Below the pieces are notes generated by a model. The model saw only the letters and a list, made by a program, of their open reading frames with translations, was not told the origin of the DNA and did no database searches. A program made the translations under genes and the position numbers. From positions 19,681,095 to 19,745,094 of the forward strand of contig CM039119.1 of NCBI GenBank assembly GCA_022036555.1: a stretch of DNA of 64,000 nt. The letters are read 5' to 3'. Shown here piece after piece: positions 10,025 to 20,945 of the stretch (the stretch's first letter is position 1; each line of letters begins with the position of its first letter). This stretch comes from Microstegium vimineum (taxonomy: Eukaryota > Streptophyta > Magnoliopsida > Poales > Poaceae).

Positions 10025-12215
10025 TACCTTGTGGGGGCTCTCCCCCAAGCTGTCTGATGACGTGGTCGACAGGTCTAGTGGTGGCGGCGGGTAGCTAAAA
10101 CCCAAGTTGCGAATCAAGTACTGTAGATCCTGATGTTCTTCATACTACTGCTGTTGCATCTCTTGTAGACGATCATTCATCTGGTGCTGAGTCATTATAC
10201 TCTGGTTCAAGGTGAACTGGAACATGTCCTGTCTCTGCTGCATAGTTGCAAGACAGTGGCTAAAATCATTAGTGAAAATACTGGGAGTACCGTCACCTAA
10301 CTGTGGATGCTCCATGTGCTGCTTTGGTGGAGGATAGTAGTCATTTGCGGGAGGCTGATGATACGGGTACGGTCCTCCAATGCTGAAGTCCATATGTGCC
10401 TGAGTAGAGAAAAACATACGTCCTCTCTGAAATCCTGCTGAGGTACATGGATCCTACGAATAATTAGTAATTTTTTCCGGTCCCTAGCTATCCTATCCTG
10501 CTGATGTTCCCTGATATATGGACTGCTCCTCCCATCCTGAGTTATGGCTCCATGGCTGTGTGGACTGGTGTGATGGACCTGCAGTCGATGGGATATCCTA
10601 TAGGGTAACCAGGGACCAGCTTACCTAAGCTTTGGGCCTCTCTTTCTCGACCCACGAAGGAAGATGGACAGAAGAAACCGAATTCTACTCAGTATGGAAG
10701 ACAATACCGAAGTGTAGCTTAGGACTCTAAGTTCATAACCGAGTAGGATTAGAGCAACCGTCAACCAGTTCCTGAACTATAAAGGGCTGCTAAGGGTATC
10801 ACCCAAAAACAACCTGAACATACTACCCAACACCTGATATGTAGAGCGACACACAACTCTTTATATTACGATCAAGAGCAATAACAAGCGACTCAACTGG
10901 ACGTAAGGTTATTACTCGACCTTGTCGAGGGCCTGAACCAGTATAAACCGTGTGTCCCTGCGTGTCCAACCACCAAGGTTTCACTATTCGCCGAGGCACG
11001 AACTACTGTCTCGGATAACCCCGTGGCAGGCTATCGGTGGTAAAACATCGACACCTGCTTGATCAAAACCAATATGGTGAGTAAAAGCTGGTCCGGCTGG
11101 TGTAGCGTCTGCCCCTTCATAATTCCTTCTCTATGATCTGGTGAGGCGCACTAAAGTGCGTCTCCCGACTATAGGTCCACTTTTCTGCATATCAAAAACA
11201 AAACTCTCTACTACATAGAGACCAAGTGCTCTATCCAGTAGTGCATATTCATTTGTGTAATTCTTATAAATCATGATTATTTTATTATTCTTTCTCTTGA
11301 CCAAATGAGCACGGAAAAAGAAATCATATCCAATTATTCTTCAAGCAGTAGGAATATAAATAGGAGATGCATTTCCTAATAAATTCAGATTTGTGGCTAA
11401 GCGTGTAATCCAAGAAGTAAATGATACGCCACATTTCTTTATTGAAGGAATAAGTACCTAATATTGTAACATTAATTTCATAGGGGATACTTTTCTCTTT
11501 TTAATCATGGCATAGAGTAACTTCATTTCTTCAATTCTTATAGTTCCTAATTCTTCTTTAGAAAATAAAGTAACAGCTATCCATTTATGCAAAAAGCATA
11601 AGGTTGGATGGTGGATTTCCTTAGTGGCTGGTTTGTGACATGTTTTTAATCCAGATATACTTTCCCAAATATGTGTTCTATCAAAATCATTTAAAATATC
11701 ATCTATGTCACATGAGCAACCATTAGAAAATCCTAGCATAATACTAAGATTTTTCCGTGAGAGAGTGTGTGATTTATTAAACATTCTAAAACTAACCTCA
11801 TGATCACTGAGCTCTAAGGTGCATAAAAATTCTATGGTGAGTAATTTGCTACATTCCTCATTTATGTTGCATGCATTTTCCCAACCAACATTTCTAAATT
11901 CAAGATCCGTACCTGTCTCAAGAAGTAGTATATCATCGAAGGTCAGGGTATGTGTGAATTCTTTATCCTTGATGGCATTGCGGATGTTCCTTCCTTCTCT
12001 GACTGCAATTTAAGATGAGTATCTCTAGTAAGCACATACCTCTCTTGCTCACCATGGTGAGAAGATGATGAAGTTCTCATGGGTGATGGAGTGTCTACGT
12101 CCATCTCAGAACCGGCTCTTGATGGCGCTCTTGATGATGTTTGACTCCGAGTGGTGCGGAAGGAAAGAGCCTTCCCGACACTCTTCGCAGATTGATTAAT
12201 TTCTTGCTCATGTTT
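10025..12215 (-). pseudogene. Second ORF of element C, like the ORF found in large grass gypsy derivatives (Athila ORF-1-like)
   Basis: On the minus strand a broken frame runs from about 12215 to 10025 and is split by the solo LTR at 10583-11053. Near the start is 'RYVLTRDTHLKLQSEKEG'. The middle (11784-11458) reads 'FDRTHIWESISGLK', 'HPTLCFLHKWIAVTLF' and 'KLLYAMIKK'. The C-terminal part (10417-10145) is rich in Gln, Met and Pro, ending near 'LIRNLGFSYPPPP'. I recognise this pattern from predicted 'retrotransposon protein' entries in grasses and from the Athila ORF-1 family. Its biochemical role is unknown to me. Stops and frameshifts are frequent. It would come after gag-pro on the same transcript. 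Confidence 0.5.
10583..11053 (+). mobile_element. Solo LTR (471 bp) nested in element C
   Basis: A 5-bp target duplication 'cctgc' is present at 10578-10582 and 11054-11058. The right end is 'catcgaca' and the left end 'agtcgatg' is its inverted copy with the first base decayed from T. The body resembles the 475-bp LTR of element E: both have 'gggatat' near the start, a TATA-like 'ctataaagg' (10777-10785), and 'ggacgtaaggttattac' (10897-10913) against 'ggacgtagggtattac' in E. It is therefore a Tat-type gypsy LTR left by recombination between the two LTRs of a former full element. Confidence 0.8.
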
Positions 12216-12964
12216 CCTTCAAAATTAATCAAGAACAAACAAAACTAGTGGAGAGATTAGAGGAGGTTAGAGGTTGCTTCACCAAGGAACCTTGAGCTTG
12301 ACCCAAATCTCTCTCACACTTGATTTATCTTGATTCAATGAAGGATTTTGTGGTGTTGAGCTCTCTGGAGTGAAGAACAGAGTGGAGTGGTGTTCTTCGT
12401 GAATGAAAATGTAAGTGAAGTGAGTGAAATAAAGGAGAGGGAGAGAGGTGCTTATGGGGTGCTAGTCGGCATGGTGTGGGGCCGGCTGGCCCCACCTCGT
12501 AGCCTCCTAGTTCCTCCTCGTGCTGGTGTTCTTTGGTTGATTAAAATGATCAGATGATTGCCCCCTTGGATGCTCTTTCTGTGGGACAGCTGAAGGCAAA
12601 GTTTGGATGGTGGTGCGTGCATGAATAAGTGGAGGTTGGATGGTAGTGCATGGTGGTAGGTGTGAGTTGATGTGTGGGTGATGGTAAGGAGATGTGTGGG
12701 TCCCACATGTCTCTTGTATTTATACGGTATAAATGTACAAGAATGAAAAACTAAATTACTTTTATGAATCTATGAAAAATAAGAATTCTAATGACAATCT
12801 TTATTTTTGTAATTTTCTGAAACTATAGTAAAAACTACTTACCGTGAATATTAATTACTGAGAACTAAAACTCTACCATGCAATAAATATTTTTATTTTG
12901 TTTTAATAATGCTTAAAATAATTCTTGAAAAGTAATGCAAATTAAATTACCTGATAACTTACCG
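12216..12964 (-). other. Spacer between gag-pro and second ORF of element C
   Basis: This stretch probably holds the leader or intron before the second ORF. It contains purine-rich text (12240-12450) and a GT-rich block (12600-12700). The open frame at 12452-12706 looks like composition only. No domain is recognised. Confidence 0.45.
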
Positions 12965-14996
12965 AGTTACCTCCCGGCGAGGGTTCGGGGTTTTAACTCC
13001 ACCGACCGGACTTCTCCAAATTGATTATTTTTCAAGCTTGATCTTCTGAGCTGGAGATGATGTCCTTGATTCTTGGTTCTCATGACACTCCAAATTCTGA
13101 CAGTGCTCCGGTCTTGGCTTGAAGGCAAACCATACTTCTTCTCCATTAATGATGAATTTGATTTCTCTGGCCATGACATTGATGTGTGCATTTGTAGTAT
13201 TGAGGAATAGTCTCCTGAGGATGAGTGGTGCCTTCATTCCTACTGCATGTCAAGTACTACAAAATCTACAGGAATGAAAAAGTTTTGAATTTTTACCGGG
13301 ATATTCTCTGCAATCCCTGCAGGGTAGCGAACCGATTGGTCGGCTAGTTGCAGGCACATTGATGTGGGTGTGAGCGTAGAATAGTTGAGCTTGTCGAAGA
13401 CCTTCTTGGGCATAACGCTAACGCTTGCTCCAAGATCCCTTAAAGCATTCTCAAATCTTTGATTTCCGATTGAGCAATCAATAGCGGGGCACCCTTGATC
13501 CTTCTTCTTGATAGGAGAAGAATTTAGAATTGCCGCACTACACTCCTCTGTTAACTTGATGACTTTAATAGAAGGTAGTGGTATTTTGTTGTTGAGGATG
13601 TCCCTTATATACTTCGCGTATGTAGGTACTTGCATGGCATCTAGCAATGGAATGTTGACATATAACTTTTGAATTACCTCTACAAACTTACCAAATTGTT
13701 CATCTTCTTTGGCCTTCTTATTTCTGCGTGGGAATGGTAGGAGAGGGGTGTCATGGTAATCTTGGTGTAATTCTCTTAGTAAATCTTGTAGTAGAACTTC
13801 TTCTTCTGGTTTGTCTACTTCTCTCTCTACCTGCACTAACTGTGGTGGTCTACGTGCCCCTTCTGGATAAGGTGGATCACGAGTAGACTTACCTTTTCCA
13901 ATAGTTATTCCTTTTACCTGCTCATGGTTAATGACAGTAGACAGAGTATAAGCCAAATGTGCTATTTTCAATTCTATCTTCTTATTAAATATTATTTGTT
14001 CTTTTATAGCAGAAGAGAAATTATCTAACTTAGAATTTATTCGTTCTAAGATTTGGTCATCATAAGCAAGCTTGTTATTAATACTTTCATTAATTTTAGT
14101 TTGTTCTAATATTAATGCTCTCAAGGGTGGAAGTCTTTGATTAGAGGAATTACCTTGGTGCTTACCTTGACTGGTAGACTGAGGTTGACTCCATCCTTGC
14201 TTCTGTGGAGTTGGTTTGATGATGGTATTGATATCTTCTTGGGAATTGGCAAATTCAACTCTACATTGATTCTGAGCATTGAATGTATCTTGAATGGCTT
14301 GACAATCTCTTTTGTAATTGGCCCTTTGTTCAAGACAATACAACAATACATCCATCTTGGTTGATAGTGCACACACCTCCTCTGGAACTGCTTCATTCAT
14401 ATGGCAATCTTGATTGGCACATGTCCAATTCTAGTTTTCTGCCATCTTTTCCAATAAACTTCTAGCTCTTCTAGGGGTGAGTGACATAAATGATCCTTCA
14501 GTAGCGGCATCTAGTTGTTCACATGATTTCTGAATTAATCCGTGGTAGAATGTTTGCATGAGCAACCACTCTTCCATTCCATGATATGGGCAATCTGAAA
14601 TATATCCTTGAAAATGGTCCTAAGCTTCTGGAATAGATTCACCTTTCTGCGACAAATTATGACATCTTTCCTCGTAAGGCATTGGTCTTACTTACGGGGA
14701 AAAACTTTTCTAGGAAATTTCTTGAACATTCTTCCCATGTCTTGATCTGATCTTTATTCTGATAGCACAACGTCTTGAGATATGTTCTTGATGTTGATGG
14801 TGCTGCAAACCTCCAGAAAATTCTGAAGATGAACACTTACATCTTCATCCTTCTTTCCATTGAATGTGATAGCTTGCACCATGTTGATGAGGCTTGGCTT
14901 GAGTTCATAGTCTTGATCTTGAATGTTGAACTCTGGTCCAACGTGAACATTCTCAATGTTTGGTGCAGAGAATTCACGTAGGGTCTTCTCAGCCAT
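12965..14996 (-). pseudogene. gag-protease of element C (Athila-like)
   Basis: The ATG at 14996 starts 'MAEKTLREFSAPN', a typical opening of Athila-like gag. The retrotransposon gag domain follows across 14754-14400 in broken frames ('WEECSRNFLEKFFPVSK', then 'GMEEWLLMQTFYHGL'). A 386-aa open frame (14400-13240) carries a linker and then the aspartic protease, whose active-site motif 'DLGASVSVMP' lies near 13410-13440. The protease tail continues after a frameshift at about 13237 ('TTNAHINVMAREIKF'). Family knowledge: gag packages RNA and the protease processes the polyprotein. No zinc knuckle was seen. No reverse transcriptase follows, where an autonomous Athila would have one. Confidence 0.75.
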
Positions 14997-15249
14997 GGCT
15001 TCTCAACTGATGTATAAACTTCTTCTTCCTTGGTTGTATCTGATTGATATGAATTGATGCTTCACAATCAAGCCTGAACTTACCCTATATAGAATGTAAA
15101 CAAAGTCGAAACAAGGGTAAGCCTGCTAAAGCAAAAGGTTTTGGTCTATCTATAGGTATTTATGTCTATATTTCTCTTTTCTTAAAATATATTTTATGAA
15201 AAACTTCCCTATCAAATTATATCCTGGCAAAATAAATTGATCATCGCTT

Positions 15250-15266
15250 CCCCGGCAATGGCGCCA
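15250..15266 (-). other. Primer-binding site of element C (tRNA-Asp type)
   Basis: The minus strand reads TGGCGCCATTGCCGGGG, starting 8 bases inside the 5' LTR. The plant tRNA-Asp 3' end pairs with TGGCGCCGTTGCCGGGG, so there is one mismatch (G to A). Confidence 0.8.
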
Positions 15267-15274
15267 GAAATGCT

Positions 15275-16885
15275 TGTTGACATTTCTTAGCGACATACTA
15301 AGAATAGAGATAAATTCCCATCCTTAGCAAGGCATCGGAAATGCAGGAGTCACCTTCTAACATCACTTAATACTAAGTTGTCATCCCTAGCATGATATCA
15401 GAAAATGTTGAAATAATCTACACTTGACAGTTCATAAAATAATTCTCTAGAATATATCCACAAGCGCACAGATAATTCTCCTATTGTAGCATTTCACATG
15501 GTGAGATTCTCCGAGTATCGTTGATTTGTTTATGCCGAAAGGAAAACTTTCAATTAATTGCAGGAATTAAACTGGGGTAGAAAAGGAAACCTAAATGCAT
15601 ATAGTTTAGACTATAAATGTGCAAACCTAAGATTAGACTAACTTTTCTAATGCTTTAGCAGGGGTAAGTCATGTCAAGATAAATAAATAAATATGATAAA
15701 TAATGTATAAGATAAATGGTATTCCAGAGATAGAAATAGAGACTCACTAATAATATAGTCAAGCAACTCGAGATCGGTTAGAGTAAACGAATCCTAAGTA
15801 ATTACCAAATAAAAAGGAACCAAGCACACCCTACCTACATACTATCATCTATAGCATAACTGACTCAGAAAACATCATAAGGAGCATCAACTAGAGAGGC
15901 TATTAAGACGGAACCGTCACCTCCGTCGCAACCGCGCTCTGCCAAGCCTATGTGCCAAGGATGGACTACAGAGGAATCAACGCAGCTATAAGAGTCACCT
16001 ACGCGAACTACCACACGACACGACACATCAGGAGACATCCGTAGGTACATATAATATCTAGGCACCCCACCTACATAATACATACCACCTAACCCACTCG
16101 AGAATTGAATTAGGCACTTTACGATCTTATAAAGATAATCATCACCAATCTTAACTATATCTAATATGCAAATAGAATAAACTAAGCACTCAAGAAGTAG
16201 CAATATAATAATGAAGTATAAAGTCATAATGAGATACAAGATAAATTACCGATCTCCAGACAAACGAATCCGGAATCCCGAGCATATCACCCGACTCCAC
16301 TTGAATCTTGCTAGCTATCTAGCTAATAACTTGAAGCACTAGAGTTCTAATCTAATCTCTGGAAACCCTAGATCTATTCTATTCTTAAACTGGCTCTGAC
16401 TTGACCTGGATCAGTCGAATAATAATGCTCCTCCCAAGGGGGGTATATGGCTCTATTTATAGTCCGGTGGGATGTATGATAGCCGTTGGATGAAACCCAC
16501 TTAAGGTAGGGCTCAGATTAATCTTCAAAGGCGGTGGAGGAATCTTCTAGAAGACGACGGCTAGTGGGCCCAAGGGGGTGCCTCCCGGCCCCACCCCATG
16601 CCGGCCGGCCCCACATGGTGGGGTCCAGGGCTCCGCTTCGCTCCGGTGTCAGCGGGATCCTCCGTGAGTAAATTGGCAGGTGTTTCTCCGTGGGATTTGT
16701 TCGATATCTTCTCTGATTTGCTTTCCTTTATCCTCTTTTCTGAAATAGTCCCTGGAAAATAATGAAACACAACAAAACTCGTGGAATTTGTTAGATAAAG
16801 CCCTATATTTCTATTATTTTCATATGATTGACCCATTTATTCTATTTATAATTGCATTAAAATTTGACGCTAACGACCGTCAACA
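15275..16885 (-). repeat. 5' LTR of element C
   Basis: It is 1611 bp, about 90-95% like the other LTR by eye, and ends TG...CA on the minus strand. A TATA-like 'CTATAAATAG' (minus strand, 16453-16462) would start the element transcript. At its 3' end (plus coordinates 15275-15410) lie two degenerate copies of the primer-binding-site region, at about 15321-15345 and 15381-15410. Confidence 0.9.
16453..16462 (-). promoter_or_regulatory. Predicted TATA box of the C 5' LTR
   Basis: The minus-strand word CTATAAATAG lies in a promoter-like position in the LTR and is conserved in the other LTR (8591-8600). Confidence 0.5.
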
Positions 16886-16956
16886 CCTAGCCTTTTTCAC
16901 TAACTTTGTATTGGCTTAAATAGCAATACTTTATTCATTCATTGTTTTCATTGCAG

Positions 16957-19234
16957 GACCTCACCCAACCTAAGTCCAATTATCCATTTATCACCAACTA
17001 GTCATAGTGTTATGGGGGAAGATGATGGAATGCAAGACACGACTTTTAAGGCGGTCTCCATTGCCGAGAACCGCCCCATCTCCTCCACGATGGTCTCCAA
17101 TGCCAAAACCGGCCCTATTGCCTCCACGACGTGATCCAGCACCGACATCAGCCGCCCAATCGCCTCTAGGATGGTATCCAACACCATAACCAGCCCTATC
17201 GTCTCCACGACGTGATCCAACACTGACACCGACCACCCCATCGCCTCCACGACGGTCTCCAACGTCAAAACCAGCCCATCGCCTCCATGACGTGATCCAA
17301 CACTGACACCGGCCGCCCCATCGCCAAAGAAGAAGAGGACTGCCACAAAATAAAAGGTGTCGGCCCCACCCGAAGCAAAGAGGAAAGCTACAAGGAGAAA
17401 ACAAGCTAGTATTCCTCAGAAACTTCCCTATGAGAAAACTGACGCAGAATTAGACACTTTAGTTAAACAAGATATGGACAAACTTTACAAGAAGATAAAA
17501 GATGACCAAAAAGCAAACAAAGAAGCTAGAAAGCCATTCTTCTTAGGCCGTTTAGTTCTAAGGCAAGAGGTGGATGCTCGGAAGAAAAAGTTACGTGATG
17601 CTCGTAAGGGTTCTCCACTATTGGACTATAACCGCACTCTCGCTAAGTCAATTGACGAGGCGAAGAATAAAGATAAAAGAGCACGAAAGGATGTCCCACA
17701 GCTCGGGGAATAGTCGAAACAATCAGTGCCCCCGCTAGTTATTGGGAATGAATATGGTTCAAACATAAACGTGCTAGCAGGAATAAGTGGAGAAATCAAT
17801 TATGATGATCTTGAAGGTTGGTTGCCAGAAACTGGTCTAACCTTGTCCCAAATGCTCGGGCGAGCAGCCATCCAAAGTGCAATGGAAGTTGATGAGTGGA
17901 AGAAGAATTTTGTACGTGGCAAGAGTATGTACAACCCTATGGCCCTCAGGGAACTTGGTACGCAAATGCACTTGTTAAACCAGTGGTACATCACGACATG
18001 TCACAAAAGCACAGATGACTGGATTTGTATCAGAATTAGAGATGATCATTACTTCCGCGGTGATGACATTATACTTGTTCAGTTTAATGAGTTGCACCAA
18101 CTATGCCATATGGACGCTCTAGACAAATCTCTCATCAGTTGCTTCTATCTATAAGTGATCCTTTCTTTTAGTAATCTCACTCTATCATATGTATATGTAT
18201 AGTAACTATCCTTACACTAGCTAGCGTGTCTATACATATGCAGATTCATGATGACATACCTCAGACGTAAAAACGACAAGGAGATTGGTTTCATTGATCC
18301 ATCAATCATATTCTTGGACCCAAACACTCCCCGCGATCAATTGAAACCTCAAACAGAGAGGAATCTTTGAAGGTTCTTGATCAACCAAAAGACTAAAAGA
18401 GTTATACTCTTCCCCTACAACTTTGGGTGAGTGTTGTTATCCTGTGCACATTTTATCTTACTTACTCAATTCAGCATAAGGATTTATATGTTGTCTCTAT
18501 AAACAAATGCAGTTTTCACTGGATACTGATTGTCTTCAACCTCTCCATAAGTCAATTGCTAATCTTTGACTCATTGAGAAAACCACAGGGAGATTACCAA
18601 GATATGATAGACATTATCAAGGGGTAACTTTGATATTTAAATATAGAGTCTTTCTCTTTAACTACACTATAATAGTTAATTAATTAATGATCCAATTATT
18701 GAACAGGGTTTGGGCTTGGTTCGTTGAGAAACACTGTCCGGATCTAAAAGTGCCACTTCCTGATCCTGCCCGACTGAGTGTAAGTTCTACTAGCTCCCAT
18801 AATCTTTTACCTTAGCATGCTTTAGCATATACATAGGTTGACGAGAGTAATCTTTTTATATCTTACAGTGAGTTCTAAAATAGCCACAAGGCAACAATCT
18901 GTGTGGATACTACGTTTGCGAGTTCCTCACGGTGTATGCAAGAAAAACATCTATAGAGAAACAAAAAGTATGTAAAATGTATATGTAATAAACCATTTTA
19001 TTTATTTGTGGCTATTAAATAAATCTTATGTATATTAACCCTTGTTTTCTTTAATGTAAATTGAAGGATATGTGGTTGAAGCAACAAGTGTTGGATAAGG
19101 TCTGCCTTAAAGGAATTCAAGAGACAATTGCAAAATTTCTTAATGATCAAGTCTTCAAGGCCGGTGGCGAGTTCTATTTTAACCCAGACGAACAATTGAA
19201 GTCAAATCAAGATGAACATCTGTATGACATTTAA
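16957..19234 (+). pseudogene. Ulp1-like (C48) cysteine protease gene carried by CACTA 2
   Basis: A first exon after a splice acceptor at 16956 has a Pro/Ser/Thr repeat region (17069-17320). A Lys/Arg-rich part (17357-17713) and an ordered part ending at 18154 follow. After introns come exons at about 18243-18427, 18513-18625, 18706-18780, 18869-18970 and 19067-19234. They carry the family pattern 'ILFPYNFG', 'FHWILIVFNL' (catalytic His), 'IFDSLRKPQGDYQDM' (Asp) and 'GNNLCGYYVCEFL' (Cys). Splice sites GT/AG are visible at most borders. In-frame stops near 17711, 18367 and 18880 kill the frame. Family role: Ulp1 proteases remove SUMO or related peptides. Grass CACTA elements are known to carry such genes. 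Its role in the transposon is not known to me. Confidence 0.8.
17069..17320 (+). repeat. 81-bp-period coding minisatellite in the Ulp1-like gene
   Basis: Units of 13 and 14 codons alternate, with cores 'PISSTMVSNAKT' and 'PIASTT.SSTDIS', and return every 27 codons for about three cycles. The same block opens long frames on the minus strand, which are by-products of the repeat. Confidence 0.75.
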
Positions 19235-19289
19235 GTGGCGAGCGGTTGTGTTCTAAGACAAAGATGAATGAATAATGATGTAAATTTTA

Positions 19290-19330
<41 letters not shown>

Positions 19331-19508
19331 CTTATGTTTATATAGCTCCATAATATATTTATATAGAGAGTTTCATAGTTTATTTATGTGTTTAATGCTT
19401 GAAACTGAATTATAAGTGAGCGAATACATATATTATCAGCAAAGAATACACATTTGAATACCTAATCTAATTATAAAACCAAAATCAACAATACCAAAAT
19501 CTGTAAAA
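19235..19508 (+). other. 3' untranslated region of CACTA 2 with AT microsatellite
   Basis: No gene is seen. A run of about 16 AT units occupies 19294-19326. The rest is AT-rich and leads into the sub-terminal array. Confidence 0.7.
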
Positions 19509-19758
19509 AAAGGACCTTTAGTCCAGTTGGTAATACCAACCGGGACTAAAAGGTCCAACGCCGTGGCCCCGTCTGACGGACCTTTTAGTCCCGGTTGGCA
19601 TTACCAACTGGGACTAAAGGTCCGGCTTTAGTCTTGGGCCTAGAACCGGGATTAAAGGTGAGACATTTAGTCCTGAATCCTTAGTCTCGATTCCGGCACC
19701 GAGACTAAAGGCCCTTATCCACCGAGGTTAAAATCCCCCCGTGTTTCGTGTAGCAGTG
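19509..19758 (+). repeat. 3' sub-terminal palindrome array and terminus of CACTA 2
   Basis: Two near-perfect hairpins (19511-19554 and 19578-19624) are built from 'ggacctttagtcc...' and its inverse around 'ggtaataccaacc'. They are followed by looser copies and the terminus 'gtgtagcagtg'. Similar arrays are a source of small RNAs in other grasses (family knowledge). Confidence 0.8.
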
Positions 19759-20857
19759 TATAGTAGTAGATGAGAAACGATCGAGATGCGTATTATGAAT
19801 TCAGTGATATACAAATGGAAATGGAAATGCAAATGCAATATATGGCGATAGAATTGCTTGCTTGGCAAATGGCAACTACTACACGCCAAAGAGCGGCCGG
19901 CCGGGGCTGTCAACAGTGCATTCAATTTATAATTGGGATGCATGACCGTGATGCATGGAATATTGGAGTTGCCACTGCTGCGAGCGAGATGATTGAAATC
20001 CAAGGTCCATCCACCATCCGATCGACTGGTCGTTTTCGGATCATTGCATTGCATCGGGGGCAATTGAAATTATCACCATCTGTTTAGGACAATGATGGGT
20101 CGGTCCATCTATGGACTTTGATTTATTTATTTTGCTTGGACTTTTTTTCTAGCTGCTCAATTATTAGTATATTTGGAATCTGTTTCATTCAATTATTGTA
20201 AAAAAAACCTCAATAAACCCGACTACTGAGCTACCTAGCAGTGACGGATCCACAAACAGCTATTGGGAGGGGGCCGGGCTCAAATTAGCCCTTTTTTAGC
20301 CACGTCGGTAGGGCTAAATGAATATTTTCATGAACTATTTAATCTGGGCTCGATAAAGAAGGGGTCTACCCTGGTATAGGGTGATCAACACAAAAATTAA
20401 CTCCGGTCCATTTGGAATTTCAAAATTAGCTCGAGTGTTAGGGTCATCCCCCCCACGTACACTACTTGGTGGCACATATACATGCCTTCCCAAAGATGCA
20501 TGCATGCTGTCCACTACAAGTGGAGAGAGGGAAACACACCTCATACATTAGGGTTTTGCTTACGCTAAATGAATATGGTGCTAAACCCTGTCAATTAGAT
20601 CTCATCTGCGCTTTCGGGTTCGCGAGGGCGAGCAACGACGGAGGCAGTTGCCATCTTGATGATATAAATCCACACGATATTATTAACCGTCTCAAACTTC
20701 CAATTGTTCAATTCAGCATGGGTGCGCTAGCTCTGGGATATATATCGAATTAGTGTCACTTTCAGTGGCTGCCCCATATTCTACACTTTTGTTTCTTAGA
20801 AAAAATTTGGGTTCTATTTTGAGTTTGAGTTAGTCGGACGATTCTCAGGTAGCAGTT

Positions 20858-20945
20858 GCAAAGGCAGAAGGGAGTTTGACTGCAAGACTCATCCGTCGGA
20901 CGCAAAGGCAGAAGGGAGTTTGACTGCAAGACTCATCCGTCGGAC
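20858..20945 (+). repeat. Perfect tandem duplication of 44 bp
   Basis: The unit starts 'gcaaaggcagaagggagttt' and ends 'catccgtcggac'. Copies at 20858-20901 and 20902-20945 are identical. Confidence 0.95.

Larger units (their letters stand above)
7427..16885 (-). mobile_element. Element C: complete non-autonomous Ty3/gypsy element (Athila-like gag-pro), 9459 bp
   Basis: Two long LTRs (7427-9021 and 15275-16885) flank an internal region read on the minus strand. A 5-bp target duplication 'cctag' sits at 7422-7426 and 16886-16890. The primer-binding site (15250-15266) fits tRNA-Asp with one mismatch. The polypurine tract 'AAGCTTGGGGGAGCT' (minus strand) abuts the 3' LTR at 9022. Order on the minus strand is 5' LTR, PBS, gag, protease, then a second ORF and 3' LTR. 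No reverse transcriptase, RNase H or integrase is readable, so the element depended on enzymes from another element (inference). It lies between the two genes of CACTA 2. Confidence 0.9.
4125..19758 (+). mobile_element. CACTA 2: large non-autonomous En/Spm-type transposon with captured Ulp1-like gene
   Basis: The right end is placed at 19758 ('cgtgtagcagtg', reverse complement CACTGCTACACG). The left end is placed at a 'CACTAAAA' at 4125 and is uncertain, because it does not match the right terminus well and no 3-bp target duplication is evident. Both sides carry arrays of the palindromic sub-terminal motif TTTAGTCCCGGTTGG. Inside are a Transposase_24-like gene (5587-7375) and an Ulp1-like protease gene (16957-19234). 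No TNP2 transposase is present, so it could move only with help. Element C (7427-16885) is inserted in it, and without C it is about 6.2 kb. Confidence 0.7.

Noticed and set aside
16991..17404. 137- and 114-codon minus-strand frames with Gly/Asp/Val repeats
   Set aside because: They are the mirror of the coding minisatellite in the plus-strand Ulp1-like gene.
19770..20087. 105-codon plus-strand frame next to the CACTA 2 end
   Set aside because: Met/Gln-rich start and no recognised family; no splice or promoter support. Left as unknown sequence, not called as a gene.
20245..20475. Possible hAT-like repeat ('cagtgacggatcc' start, 'ggggccgggctcaaattagccc')
   Set aside because: It resembles a common grass repeat starting CAGTGGCGGA, but no matching right end or 8-bp target duplication could be found.
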